From CAWDDA01 sp963813345 (lineage in GTDB: Bacteria > Acidobacteriota > Blastocatellia > RBC074): a stretch of 64,000 nt of DNA. Positions 29,211 through 37,729 of the stretch are shown piece after piece. Location of the stretch: positions 58,979-122,978 of the forward strand of contig CAWEYR010000029.1 of assembly GCA_963813345.1 (NCBI GenBank), given 5' to 3'. Position numbers and translations under genes: made by a program. The notes under the pieces are model-generated. The model did not search any database. It had not been told where the DNA came from and saw only the letters and a list, made by a program, of their open reading frames with translations. How positions within the stretch are numbered: position 1 is the first letter of the stretch; every line of letters begins with the position of its first letter.

Positions 29211-31025
29211 ATGCCCGTTATGCTTCTCGCGCTTGTGATACTGCTTGCCCAATCGGGCTGGTGGCGATGGCAGAACCCGCAACCGCAGGGGAACCCGCTC
29301 TATTCAATCGCGTTCAGCAATCCGCAAGCCGGAATTGCTGTAGGACGTGATGGAACGATTCTCCGTACCGGCGACGGAGGAAAGACCTGGCTTGTAGTCC
29401 GCCAGGCTGTCCAGACACCCCTTTACGGTCTTGCCATCAAGAATCGGAACGCATGGGCGGTCGGAGCTCGCGGCGTAGTCCTCTTGTCACGTGATAGCGG
29501 TGAAACCTGGAAACTTCACAAGAGCGGAACAGGCAGCCATTTGTCCGCCGTCTGTTTTGTCGATGAAAAGCGTGGTTGGGCGGCGGGCGTCGAAGGGACG
29601 ATCATCTCGACTCTCGACGGCGGTCTCACATGGAAACGTCAGACCAGCGGAACAGAAAAGCATCTTTTGGCTATCGCATTTGCAGACGAAAGCCAGGGAG
29701 TCGCCGCTGGAGCAGAAGGCACGTTGATTACTACCGTTGATGGTGGCAAAACCTGGCAGCCCGCGCAACCGATAGTCACTGAAACAAAAGAATCCCCATA
29801 CACGCTGCTCGCGGCCTCGGCTCGGCTGCCTGCAAGCTTCTGGGTGTCTGGTTCTTCTGGAAAGATCATCCACAGCGCCGATGGAGGTCGATCCTGGTCC
29901 GAGCAATCGAGCAACTCGACCAGTCAGCTTTATGGCATTGCATTCATCGACGACAAACGTGGATGGGCAGCGGGTGCCGACGGCACGGTTCTCTCGACTA
30001 CAGATGGAGGCGCGAATTGGAGCGCTCAGGTATCGAATAGCGCTCAATTGTTCAATGCGATCTCATTCGTCAGCGAAACGCACGGATGGGTTGCGGGCGA
30101 GAGCGGCGTAATACTCGCGACGTCGGACGCGGGAAAGACCTGGACACCGCAGACCACAGGTCCGATTGAGATGCTCAATTCTGTCCATTTTGTCGATGAC
30201 GAGAACGGTTGGGCGGTTGGAACCGTTGCAACGATCCTGCGGACTAAAGATGGCGGCAAGACCTGGGAACGGCAAAAGGCGGAGACGACCGCAAATCTTC
30301 GTGGAGTCTACTTTCTCGACCTGAAACAAGGATGGATCGCAGGCGAACGCGGCACGATCCTGAGCACAACGGATGGCGGGACGACGTGGGTGACAAAGCC
30401 GATCGATACGGATTCGAGTCTTCATGGAATTGCCTTTGTGGGCAATTCGGGTTGGATAGCGGGTGAAGGCGGCCTCATTCTTCATACCCCGGATGGCGGA
30501 GTCACATGGAACCGGCAAAACTCGAACACGCTGCTCTGGCTCGAGACCATCTGCTTCATCGACGCGAAGACTGGATGGGCGGCCGGTGAGGGTGGTGCGA
30601 TCGTTACGACTACAGATGGCGGCGCAACCTGGACGAAACGTGAAAGCGGTACGCGCAAATGGATCTACAGCATTTCTTTTGTTGACGGGAAAACGGGATG
30701 GGCAGTGGGCGACGATGGCCTGGTACTGCGATCATCGAATGGAGGCGAAGAGTGGATAGTTCAGATCAGCGGAGTCCCGAGTAACCTGCTGGGAATCCGC
30801 GCTCTCGGTCCGCGCCGTGCGATCTCAGTGGGTCTCAATGGAATCATCTTGAGGACGAGCGACGCCGGCAGGACATGGCGCCGTGACCTGAGCGGAACTA
30901 CAACCCCGCTTCGATCGATCACCTTTGCGGGTGATCAAGGATGGATTGTGGGCCGGGATGGTCTGATTCTCAGATACGCAGGTGAGGGTTCAGGCAGCCT
31001 GCGTACGGTCTTTCCTCGCCGCTAG
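29211..31025 (+). CDS. secreted Ycf48/HCF136-like beta-propeller with 13 repeats
   Basis: 604 residues with a short signal peptide (MPVMLLALVILLAQSG). The body consists of 13 repeats of about 42 residues, each with GWAAG..GTI..T.DGG.TW. The Asp-box-like cores appear as DGGKTW, DSGETW, DGGLTW, DGGKTW, DGGRSW, DGGANW, DAGKTW, DGGKTW, DGGTTW, DGGVTW, DGGATW, NGGEEW and DAGRTW. This is the BNR/photosystem II assembly (Ycf48) fold also found in non-phototrophs, where it is probably a binding scaffold. The repeat number exceeds one seven-bladed propeller, so two propellers are likely. No other photosynthesis gene is in the window. Confidence 0.82.
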   Translation: MPVMLLALVILLAQSGWWRWQNPQPQGNPLYSIAFSNPQAGIAVGRDGTILRTGDGGKTWLVVRQAVQTPLYGLAIKNRNAWAVGARGVVLLSRDSGETWKLHKSGTGSHLSAVCFVDEKRGWAAGVEGTIISTLDGGLTWKRQTSGTEKHLLAIAFADESQGVAAGAEGTLITTVDGGKTWQPAQPIVTETKESPYTLLAASARLPASFWVSGSSGKIIHSADGGRSWSEQSSNSTSQLYGIAFIDDKRGWAAGADGTVLSTTDGGANWSAQVSNSAQLFNAISFVSETHGWVAGESGVILATSDAGKTWTPQTTGPIEMLNSVHFVDDENGWAVGTVATILRTKDGGKTWERQKAETTANLRGVYFLDLKQGWIAGERGTILSTTDGGTTWVTKPIDTDSSLHGIAFVGNSGWIAGEGGLILHTPDGGVTWNRQNSNTLLWLETICFIDAKTGWAAGEGGAIVTTTDGGATWTKRESGTRKWIYSISFVDGKTGWAVGDDGLVLRSSNGGEEWIVQISGVPSNLLGIRALGPRRAISVGLNGIILRTSDAGRTWRRDLSGTTTPLRSITFAGDQGWIVGRDGLILRYAGEGSGSLRTVFPRR

Positions 31026-31082
31026 CGCCGGTTTGTGATCCGGAGCTGGAACATCACGATTGAAATTGAGCGTGTAAGCTCG

Positions 31083-32474
31083 TCAGCCTGGGCTGAAGTG
31101 CGCGTGAAAAAGACCATCTGGGTCGTATGTCCGGCGCAGCGACTTGAGGCGTTGCCAGTTCGCCGGAGCGAATGACCGTTCGGCGCGCACCGGCTCCGCC
31201 ACGATGTCGGACTCGCCCACGTAGTGGCCGACCGCAAACTGGTCCAGCGCCGCTATCGTCTCGCGATGCCAGGCGGCGTTCGCGGCGTCATCCTCCGGCC
31301 GGTCCCAGGTCGCATAGCAAAGGAGTAAGGTCCCAGCCTTCATTGAGAATGCGCCATCGGGTAGCACCGCAGCATCGCCCTCCGCCCCGGTAGAGAACAC
31401 GCACAGCGCCACTGACTTCGGTGACGGCGCTTGCAGGAAATAATCGCGCAGGGTCGCCAGCTGCTGCGAAGGCAAGGAGTCCGACCAGAGCGTATCGGCC
31501 AGGTAGCGGTGGCGCTCCGGCCACAATATACCGCCCAGATCGAGCAAAGCGTCCAGCGGGGTGGGCTGGTTCACCTCCTTGTGCAGGCACTCGTGGGCAA
31601 CAGGGTGGCTCTCGAGAATGCCGAGCGTTGCGGCGGCTTTGTGCTCGCTGTCGAGGAATGCGGTCGCGCTCAACATTGCCATAAAGCCGTTACTGGACCT
31701 GCACGGCTCGGCGAGGTCGGGGGGCGCAGCCACGACGAAAATCGTCAGCTCCACATCTCTCGGCAAGTCTCTGGCAACGCTCGCCGCCCACGCTCCCACC
31801 TCTTCAATTCGTTGCAACGGATAATAGTAGGTGCTGGTCGTGATAGCTCGCGGCGCCGGATAGAGCTTGAGGAGGTATTGCGTCACCACTCCGAAGAAGC
31901 CTGGACCGGCCCCGCGGATAGCCCAGAGCAGGTCGGCGTGTTGCTCCTGGTTTGCGACGATGAGGCTGCCATCGGCCGTGACGACGTTTGCGGCTTCGAC
32001 GCTGAAGCAGGCCGGCCCCCATCTATTGAAGTTCCAGCCAAGACCTCCATTCAGCAAGAAGCCGCTCAGGGGAACCGCAGGGCTGTGCCCGACGGGAAAG
32101 GCCAGCCCGTGCGCGGCCAGCTGCCGGTTGAGTTCCCGACCGGTCACCGCTGGCTGAACCGCCCCAATGCGAGCCTCGTGATCAATCGAGACCTGTTTAA
32201 GTCGCCCGAGATCGATCAACAGGCTTTCGTCGCGAAGCGAGAACCCGACCCAGCTATGCCCTCCGCCCCGCACCGCGATTTTCATCCTGTGAGTGCGGGC
32301 AAACCGGACCGCCTCGACGACATCCTGCTCATTCGCTACTTGCACGATCAGCCGCGGGTAGCGTGCTGGCGTCAGCTGATTCCAGATGATCTCGCGCCTG
32401 AGACGTTCGTACCCGGCGTCGGTCGCGGTCGTCACCGTCCCTTCGATACGACTCTGCAATGCTTCCACTTCCAT
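31083..32474 (-). CDS. berberine-bridge-type FAD-linked oxidoreductase
   Basis: Secretion signal absent; 463 residues. The FAD-binding-4 domain shows AVRGGGHSWVGFS, where His would carry the covalent 8-alpha flavin link, and GGLGWNFNRWG. The position that is Cys in bicovalent family members is Ser in VGHSPAVPLSG, so only one covalent bond is expected. The C-terminal BBE segment reads TYDPDGLFHAHFSPG. Start ATG 32474 follows AGGGAA. It lies 22 bases after the GNAT gene stop and probably shares its transcript. The substrate is unknown; such enzymes oxidise sugars or alkaloid-like compounds. Confidence 0.85.
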   Translation of the reverse strand: MEVEALQSRIEGTVTTATDAGYERLRREIIWNQLTPARYPRLIVQVANEQDVVEAVRFARTHRMKIAVRGGGHSWVGFSLRDESLLIDLGRLKQVSIDHEARIGAVQPAVTGRELNRQLAAHGLAFPVGHSPAVPLSGFLLNGGLGWNFNRWGPACFSVEAANVVTADGSLIVANQEQHADLLWAIRGAGPGFFGVVTQYLLKLYPAPRAITTSTYYYPLQRIEEVGAWAASVARDLPRDVELTIFVVAAPPDLAEPCRSSNGFMAMLSATAFLDSEHKAAATLGILESHPVAHECLHKEVNQPTPLDALLDLGGILWPERHRYLADTLWSDSLPSQQLATLRDYFLQAPSPKSVALCVFSTGAEGDAAVLPDGAFSMKAGTLLLCYATWDRPEDDAANAAWHRETIAALDQFAVGHYVGESDIVAEPVRAERSFAPANWQRLKSLRRTYDPDGLFHAHFSPG

Positions 32475-32496
32475 ATTGGAATTCCCTCTATGCGGA

Positions 32497-33356
32497 TCAA
32501 AAAATGACGGAAGGTAGAAACGCACCACTGGGCTCGTTGTACAGTCCAATACTCATTAGCGTCATGGGCAGAACAATGCGCAGTCCATGCTCCAAACACC
32601 AACGGAGAAGGTCACTGTTGCGCGTTGGTAACAAAAACCCCGGACCAGGAAACGCTGTGGCCGCGCCGATGAGCGCCTTCAGATCTTTGTTGCTCTCGCC
32701 GACAGCATGCCCGAAGAATCCAACCATGGTCGCATAACCCGTGATGCGACCATCGTGCTCGACGACGGAAGCGGTACCTTGCTTGATAGCGTCGAGCAAT
32801 TCCGCGCCGCGGTCGTGCCCATGAACTCTGAGACACAATTTGTTGCAGGCGTCCAAATCGTCTTCGTGTGCCAGACGGACGGGGTGGCCTGGTATTTCCA
32901 GCCCGATGCTCTGACCTTGAATTGTCGAAAGAGGCTCGCGCGTGTCGAACCCGAGCTTAGTGTAGAGAGAAAGCGAGCGACTATGATAAGCAGCCTGCGC
33001 TAATCTTACTCCCGCGAAACGGCGCTCGCGTGCCCGCCCCATTACGTCCTCCATCAACCGTCTTCCGACAGTCGAATTCTGCACTCCCGGATCAACAGTG
33101 ATCGGTCCGACACCGGCAATGACGGCACTCTCCCAAAGGAAGTTACTGCCGACGACTCGACCATCAACTTCAGCCACGACCGAATAGATGTCATCGTGCG
33201 CGAACAACCGCGATAGAAGTCCGACAGCGGTGTCCGGGTCGGGAAAATCACGTGGGAAGTTGTGCTGATCGGCAATCGCCCTGAAATGCTTCGTAGCAGA
33301 TTGAGCCGCATGCTTGAGCATCACCAGGTTTACCGGCGCGAAGCTTGAATGTTCAT
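32497..33356 (-). CDS. GNAT-family N-acetyltransferase (frameshift near the start)
   Basis: About 286 codons with two GNAT-like halves. The first shows VVAEVDGRVVGSNFLWES, the acetyl-CoA loop DPGVQNSTVGRRLMEDVM and LYTKLGFDTREPL. The second half (about 140-275) is a degenerate GNAT-like domain (ITGYATMVGFFGHAV). A strong GGAGGTG lies 5-7 bases before ATG 33356 (MNIQA), but that frame closes after 8 codons. Coding text resumes as APVNLVMLKHAAQ, so one indel near 33335 is likely. It is the first gene of a pair with the FAD oxidoreductase. The acceptor is unknown. Confidence 0.78.
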
Positions 33357-33399
33357 TTTTGACACCTCCGAGAAAGTGGGGCCTGCGCGAAGCAGCGAA

Positions 33400-33490
33400 T
33401 TTGGAGTGCGGCGACTTAGCGCCGCTTTAGTCTCCCTCCGAGTAATCCGATCGGGAGACTAAAGCGACACCAAGTCGCCGCGCTCCAAAT
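33400..33490. repeat. 91-bp palindrome, family 2 (second copy)
   Basis: Arms TTTGGAGTGCGGCGAC and GTCGCCGCGCTCCAAAT, with inner arms GCCGCTTTAGTCTCCC and GGGAGACTAAAGCG around GAGTAATCCGAT. It is nearly identical to the copy at 25749-25836 in the inner arms and loop; the differences fall mostly at the arm junctions. It lies upstream of the GNAT gene and downstream of the M16 peptidase. Confidence 0.85.
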
Positions 33491-33539
33491 ATGGCCCGCG
33501 ATTGTCCAAACTAGCTCAGAGCCTGGCGCTCCCAGGTGG

Positions 33540-34838
33540 CTAACAGCTGAACTGTTCGCGTTGAATCTTGAAACCCTTGAGGTTTCCAAGAACCGTCACA
33601 GCGAGCTGTTCGGGTTGAAATATTTCATTCGCCATCCTCTGAACGCTCTCAGCTGTGACAGCCTCGACCGACTCGATGATCTCGTCTGGCGAAAAGAACC
33701 GTTCAAAGGTCATCTCCTGCTGGGCAAGAGAGCTCATTCGCGATGAGGTCGACTCGAGATTGAGCATCAGTGACGACTTCAATTGATCCTTGTTGCGCGT
33801 AAGCTCTTCATCACCGATAGGCTCGTTCTTGATTCGCTTGAGCTCGTCCATCGTGGCCTCGATCGTCGCGGGAAGCTGTTCAGTCGACGCTCCGGCATAA
33901 ATGCTCAGGTAGCCTGAATCTATGAATGGACTGATCGACGAAAAGACCGTGTAAACCAGCGCTCGATCTTCACGAACAGATTGGAAGAGCCGCGAGCTCA
34001 TCCCTCCCCCAAGAATGAGCGTCAGTATATGAGACACATACCGGTCCTCGCTCACGAGCGAAGGACACGGAGCGCCGATAACCAGGTGTGATTGCTCAAG
34101 CTCTGCCTTGTGACGGACTGTAACGTGCGGCGTGGGCTGCGGAATAGGGGAAACCGGCTTGCTCGTTCGGGCCGGAAGATTCCCAAAATGCTCTTCCACC
34201 AGTTGCACTATCTCTTCATGCCGGAGATTACCGGCCGCCGCGATGATCAGATTGTCGGCGCGATAGGTCTCCTCGTAATAGGCTTCAACCTGGGGACGTT
34301 TCAAACGTCTGAGGCTCGCCGGGGTGCCAAGAATCGGCCGTCCAAGTGCATGCTCGGGATAAAACTTCTCTGAAAAGATCTCGTAGACGAGATCGTCGGG
34401 CGTATCCTCAACCATTTTTATCTCTTCGAGGATTACGTTGCGCTCTTTTTCAATCTCTGCCGCCTTGAAGGCCGGAGATGTGACGAGGTCGCCAACGAGC
34501 TCGAAAGCACGAGGCACATGTTCATCGAGGACCTTTGTGTGAAAACCTACGATTTCGCGGCCGGTAAAGGCGTCCAGATGCCCGCCGAGTGCATCTGACT
34601 CCGCGGCAAGCTGCGCCGCAGTTCGCTTGCGCGTCCCTTTGAACAGCGCGTGTTCGATGAAATGCGTGATCCCGTTCTTTTCCGACGCTTCAAACCGCGA
34701 ACCGACTCGTTGAAACACCCCGAAGCTCACCGATCGCACGTGCGGCATCTGCTCCGTGACAACTACCAGACCATTCGCCAGTCGCGTCTTATGAACATTG
34801 AACTCGTGTTTTCTTGCAGCCACCAACTTCTCTGCCAT
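33540..34838 (-). CDS. M16-family zinc peptidase (insulinase/processing peptidase type)
   Basis: 432 residues. The inverted zinc motif HFIEH lies in GITHFIEHALFKGT, with the distal Glu in ERNVILEEIKMVEDTPDD. The middle contains LGRPILGTPASL and the C-terminal inactive half carries GGGMSSRLFQSVREDRALVY, as in mitochondrial-processing-peptidase-like bacterial proteins. Start ATG 34838 is preceded by AAGGGG at good spacing; ATG 34844 is an alternative. It is probably cytoplasmic or periplasmic, degrading or processing peptides. dcd lies 126 bases upstream on the same strand. The frame is intact. Confidence 0.88.
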   Translation of the reverse strand: MAEKLVAARKHEFNVHKTRLANGLVVVTEQMPHVRSVSFGVFQRVGSRFEASEKNGITHFIEHALFKGTRKRTAAQLAAESDALGGHLDAFTGREIVGFHTKVLDEHVPRAFELVGDLVTSPAFKAAEIEKERNVILEEIKMVEDTPDDLVYEIFSEKFYPEHALGRPILGTPASLRRLKRPQVEAYYEETYRADNLIIAAAGNLRHEEIVQLVEEHFGNLPARTSKPVSPIPQPTPHVTVRHKAELEQSHLVIGAPCPSLVSEDRYVSHILTLILGGGMSSRLFQSVREDRALVYTVFSSISPFIDSGYLSIYAGASTEQLPATIEATMDELKRIKNEPIGDEELTRNKDQLKSSLMLNLESTSSRMSSLAQQEMTFERFFSPDEIIESVEAVTAESVQRMANEIFQPEQLAVTVLGNLKGFKIQREQFSC

Positions 34839-34964
34839 TGCCATGCCCCTTGCCCTTTGTCCTCCTCTGTATCTACATTGGGAGGAATCTGACCCTCTCA
34901 GCCAATACAAAAGCATATGGAATGGCCGTCCAGAGTTCAAGCGGAGGGCGGCAGAAGCGCCAAG

Positions 34965-35556
34965 TTAAAGTTTGGGAGTGGTTAAACCCTTTTGATCCTG
35001 ATATTTACCGTCGCGGTCTGCGTAAGTGACTTCGCAGTCTTCGTCGGACTCGAAGAACGTAACTTGAGCTATTCCTTCATTTGCGTAAATGCGGATGGGT
35101 AGGTCGGCGGAGTTCGAGAATTCAAGGACAAGACGCCCGCGCCAACCCGGCTCGAGGGGAGTCGTGTTCACAATCAAGCCGCTGCGCGCGTAGGTAGACT
35201 TGCCGAGACATAGCCCGATCACGTTGCGTGGCATATTGAATGCTTCGACGGTAACGCCGAGCGCGTAGGAGTGTGGTGGGAGCAGCCAGTACTTTGAACC
35301 ATCGGCGGCAGTAAGGAGCGGAGCTTCGATGAGCGATTTTTCGTCGAAGTTCTTGGGATCGATTTCGACGCTGGCGATCGGCGAGAAGACGCGAAAGCCG
35401 TCAGGTGCAAGGCGAAGATCATAGCCATAGCTCGAGACGCCGGCGGAGATGACGCGTCTTCCATCGACTTCGCGCACAAGCCTGTCCTCGAAAGGGGAGA
35501 GCAGATTCGTGTTCGCGCGCCATCTGGATAATCCACCGGTCAGATTTGACACTCAC
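34965..35556 (-). CDS. dcd: dCTP deaminase (frameshift near N-terminus)
   Basis: Deaminates dCTP to dUTP for thymidylate synthesis. Family motifs are present: SSYGYDLR, LGKSTYARSGLIVNTTPLEPGWRG (nucleotide binding and the catalytic Glu in PLEPGW), and a C-terminus YQDQKGLTTPKL. The expected start sequence SVKSDRWIIQMAREH is read from GTG 35556, then an indel near 35500 shifts to NLLSPFEDRLVREVDG. AAGGAG lies upstream of the GTG. Length about 197, as usual for the Dcd branch. Confidence 0.92.
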
Positions 35557-35682
35557 GTTAGTTGATGACTCCTTCGGGCGAGTCTACTTGAATGATCGCG
35601 CGTGGAGCAAGATGTCGTAGGATTTGCTCCCTCGGCGCGGTGCGGGCGCAGAGTCGCCGCCACCCAAATGGGCTCAGGGTGC

Positions 35683-35712
35683 TTGACACTTGAGAACAGG
35701 GATTCCTATAAT
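35683..35712 (+). promoter_or_regulatory. consensus sigma-70 promoter of the HU gene
   Basis: TTGACA (35683-35688) and TATAAT (35707-35712) are both perfect, with an 18-base spacer. The start codon of the HU gene lies 80 bases downstream, after a GGAGG. It is the best promoter in the window, fitting a highly expressed chromatin protein. Confidence 0.75.
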
Positions 35713-35791
35713 TCGCGGGATTCAAATCATTTGCGGCGACATCCCGTCGTCAGCATGCCAAGTCGCATTCACGACTTAGGACGGAGGAACG

Positions 35792-36055
35792 GTGATCAAG
35801 CTGGACATTATCAATCATGTCGCTGAACGTACCGGCGTCCCGAAAATGAAGGCCGAGATTGCCGTTGAGGCGCTCTTTGAGGCTATGAAAAACGCGATGC
35901 AGAAAGGTGAGCGGATAGAGCTCAGAGGGTTTGGTGTTTTTGTGGTCAAGCCTCGCAAGCGCGGCGTCGGACGCAATCCTCGCACAGGAACTCAGGTCGC
36001 GATCCCTGAAGGGAAAACCATTCGTTTCAAGCCCGGTAAGGATCTTCAGGCTTGA
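35792..36055 (+). CDS. hup: HU-family DNA-binding protein
   Basis: 87 residues. Helical dimer base (KLDIINHVAERTGVPKMKAEIAV) and beta arm (RIELRGFGVFVVKPRKRGVGRNPRTG with the intercalating Pro in VAIPEGKT). It bends and compacts DNA as a dimer. Start GTG 35792 follows GACGGAGGAACG, with ideal spacing. Its last 29 bases overlap the end of msrQ, which is convergent. Confidence 0.93.
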   Translation: MIKLDIINHVAERTGVPKMKAEIAVEALFEAMKNAMQKGERIELRGFGVFVVKPRKRGVGRNPRTGTQVAIPEGKTIRFKPGKDLQA

Positions 36056-36656
36056 TTCCCGTCTGATATTTCTTATAGAGCCGGGAAAGCAAACGATATC
36101 CGAGTAGAACTCCGAGCACTATTGCGAAAGCAATCGGGATCCGCGTGTCCGCTTTGACCAGTAAGTAGTAATGGAGCACTCCGGCGACGGCTGCCGGGTA
36201 GACCGCGCGGTGAAGCATATTCCACCGTTTTCCACCGAGCCTTTTCACCATTGCATTGGTTGATGTCACAGCCAGCGGAACCATGAGCAGATAACCCGTC
36301 ATTCCAAGCGCGATAAACGGTCTCTTCCCGACATCGCTCACGATCTCACGCAACCCGAAGAACTTGTCGAACCACACGTAAGCGGTGAGATGCGCCGTGC
36401 CATAGAAGAAAGCAAAGAGGCCCAGGGTTCGCCTTAGTTGGATCATCCACGGCAAACCAAAGATTTTTCTCAGCGGAGTCACCGCAAGCGTCAGCAACAG
36501 AAAGACAAGTGTCAGTGTTCCCGTCGTGTGCGTCACAAATTCGAGCGGGTTAGCGCCGAGTTCAGCATTCATGTAATCACGCGCGAGAATGACTGCAGGT
36601 ACGGCCGCATTGATGAAGACCACGAGCTTTGAGAATTTGATATCGGAGCTGTTCAT
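36027..36656 (-). CDS. msrQ: MsrQ, heme-binding membrane subunit of methionine sulfoxide reductase
   Basis: Six-TM cytochrome b-type protein that passes electrons from quinone or flavin to MsrP for repair of oxidised periplasmic proteins. Visible features are FVTHTTGTLTLVFLLLTL, LRRTLGLFAFFYGTAHLTAY (heme His) and NMLHRAVYPAAVAGVLHYY (heme His residues). Start ATG 36656 (MNSSDIKFSKL) was chosen because further upstream the frame is repeat sequence. It lies about 80 bases downstream of msrP, with a heptamer palindrome in the gap. Confidence 0.9.
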   Translation of the reverse strand: MNSSDIKFSKLVVFINAAVPAVILARDYMNAELGANPLEFVTHTTGTLTLVFLLLTLAVTPLRKIFGLPWMIQLRRTLGLFAFFYGTAHLTAYVWFDKFFGLREIVSDVGKRPFIALGMTGYLLMVPLAVTSTNAMVKRLGGKRWNMLHRAVYPAAVAGVLHYYLLVKADTRIPIAFAIVLGVLLGYRLLSRLYKKYQTGIKPEDPYRA

Positions 36657-36659
36657 AGG

Positions 36660-36735
36660 AAGACATGGCCAGTGGCCAGTGCCGACCACCTGATCGGCTG
36701 GCCACTGCAGACCACTGGCCACTGGCCACCGACCA
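36660..36735. repeat. GGCCAGT heptamer palindrome inside the msrPQ operon
   Basis: GGCCAGTGGCCAGTG (36667-36681) and GGCCACTGCAGACCACTGGCCACTGGCC (about 36700-36727) are inverted around CCGACCACCTGATCGGCT. There is no REP core. The heptamers belong to the same type as those at 41.8 and 47.0 kb. Confidence 0.75.
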
Positions 36736-37704
36736 TCAGAAGTTCGTTTCGAGATTGAGCCCCGAGTAAAGGTGCGCGACCTGATCACCGTATCCGTTGA
36801 ACATCATTGTCTTGCGAAGGCCGAACTCGCCGATGCGGCGCTCGGTCGCCTGGCTCCATCGCGGATGATCGACCGACGGATTCACATTTGAATAAAAACC
36901 GTATTCGTTTGGAGCAACATCGCTCCACGTAGACGTTGGCTGCTCTGAAGTCAGCTCGATGCGGACGATGGATTTGATGCTCTTGAAACCGTACTTCCAG
37001 GGGACTACCAGGCGAATTGGTGCTCCGTTTTGAGGGAGCAGCATCTTACCGTAGATTCCTGCGGAGAGAATTGTCAGCGGGTGCATTGCCTCATCCAGTC
37101 GCAGTCCCTCGACATAAGGCCACGGAAGCACGTCAGTCTCCTGGTTTGGCATTCGTTTCGGATCGAGAAGTGTTACAAACTTTACGAACTTCGCGGTTCC
37201 GAGAGGCTCAACTTCGCGAAGCAGACGATCGAGAGGAAATCCAAGCCACGGGATCACCATCGACCACGCTTCGACACAGCGGAGACGATAGACCCTGTCT
37301 TCGAGTGTCGCGAGCTTGAGGAGATCGTCCAGATCGAATGTGCGTGGACGCTGCACGCGTCCGGTGACTTCCACCGTCCACGGGCGTGTTACGAAGCCTT
37401 TGGCGCGCGTTGCCGGGCCCTGCTTGCTCGTCGAAAACTCGTAGAAGTTGTTGTAGTTTGTGATGTCTTCGAAAGGGGTTGATGTTTCGCCTTCGGTAGT
37501 ACTGAAAGAGCCGGCAATCGTTGTCGTATCCGGGACTCGAGTGGCTACTTGCGGTTTCAGCTTTGTGTAGAGCCAGCCGGTCGCGAGCGTCGATCCGCCG
37601 AGGATTCCGGCGCGAATGAAGTTTCGCCTGTTGAGAAAGCTGTGATACGCGCGCTCTTCAGTAATTTCACTGCTCTTGATTTCTTCGGGCTTCTTTATCA
37701 ACAT
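36736..37704 (-). CDS. msrP: MsrP, molybdopterin methionine sulfoxide reductase
   Basis: Catalytic subunit of the periplasmic MsrPQ system, 322 residues. A Tat signal is seen in NRRNFIRAGILGGSTLATG (residues about 25-43). The oxidoreductase molybdopterin fold includes RLRCVEAWSMVIPW, with the Cys that binds molybdenum, and VVPWKYGFKSIKSI. The C-terminus is GYGDQVAHLYSGLNLETNF. Start ATG 37704 lies 9 bases from a -10 box shared with rnhB. The gene is intact and cotranscribed with msrQ. Confidence 0.92.
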   Translation of the reverse strand: MLIKKPEEIKSSEITEERAYHSFLNRRNFIRAGILGGSTLATGWLYTKLKPQVATRVPDTTTIAGSFSTTEGETSTPFEDITNYNNFYEFSTSKQGPATRAKGFVTRPWTVEVTGRVQRPRTFDLDDLLKLATLEDRVYRLRCVEAWSMVIPWLGFPLDRLLREVEPLGTAKFVKFVTLLDPKRMPNQETDVLPWPYVEGLRLDEAMHPLTILSAGIYGKMLLPQNGAPIRLVVPWKYGFKSIKSIVRIELTSEQPTSTWSDVAPNEYGFYSNVNPSVDHPRWSQATERRIGEFGLRKTMMFNGYGDQVAHLYSGLNLETNF

Positions 37705-37713
37705 CGCATCTCT

Positions 37714-37721
37714 ATTATAAT
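37714..37721. promoter_or_regulatory. symmetric bidirectional -10 element of msrP and rnhB
   Basis: ATTATAAT gives TATAAT on both strands (37716-37721 plus, 37719-37714 minus). It lies 8 bases before the rnhB ATG and 9 bases before the msrP ATG. Neither start has a Shine-Dalgarno sequence, so both mRNAs would be leaderless or nearly so. Confidence 0.45.
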
Positions 37722-37729
37722 CCGCTCGA

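Noticed and set aside
31431..32507. Plus-strand open frame of 358 codons
   Set aside because: It lies fully opposite the intact FAD oxidoreductase gene, has no domain motif, and follows from the GC-biased third codon positions of that gene.
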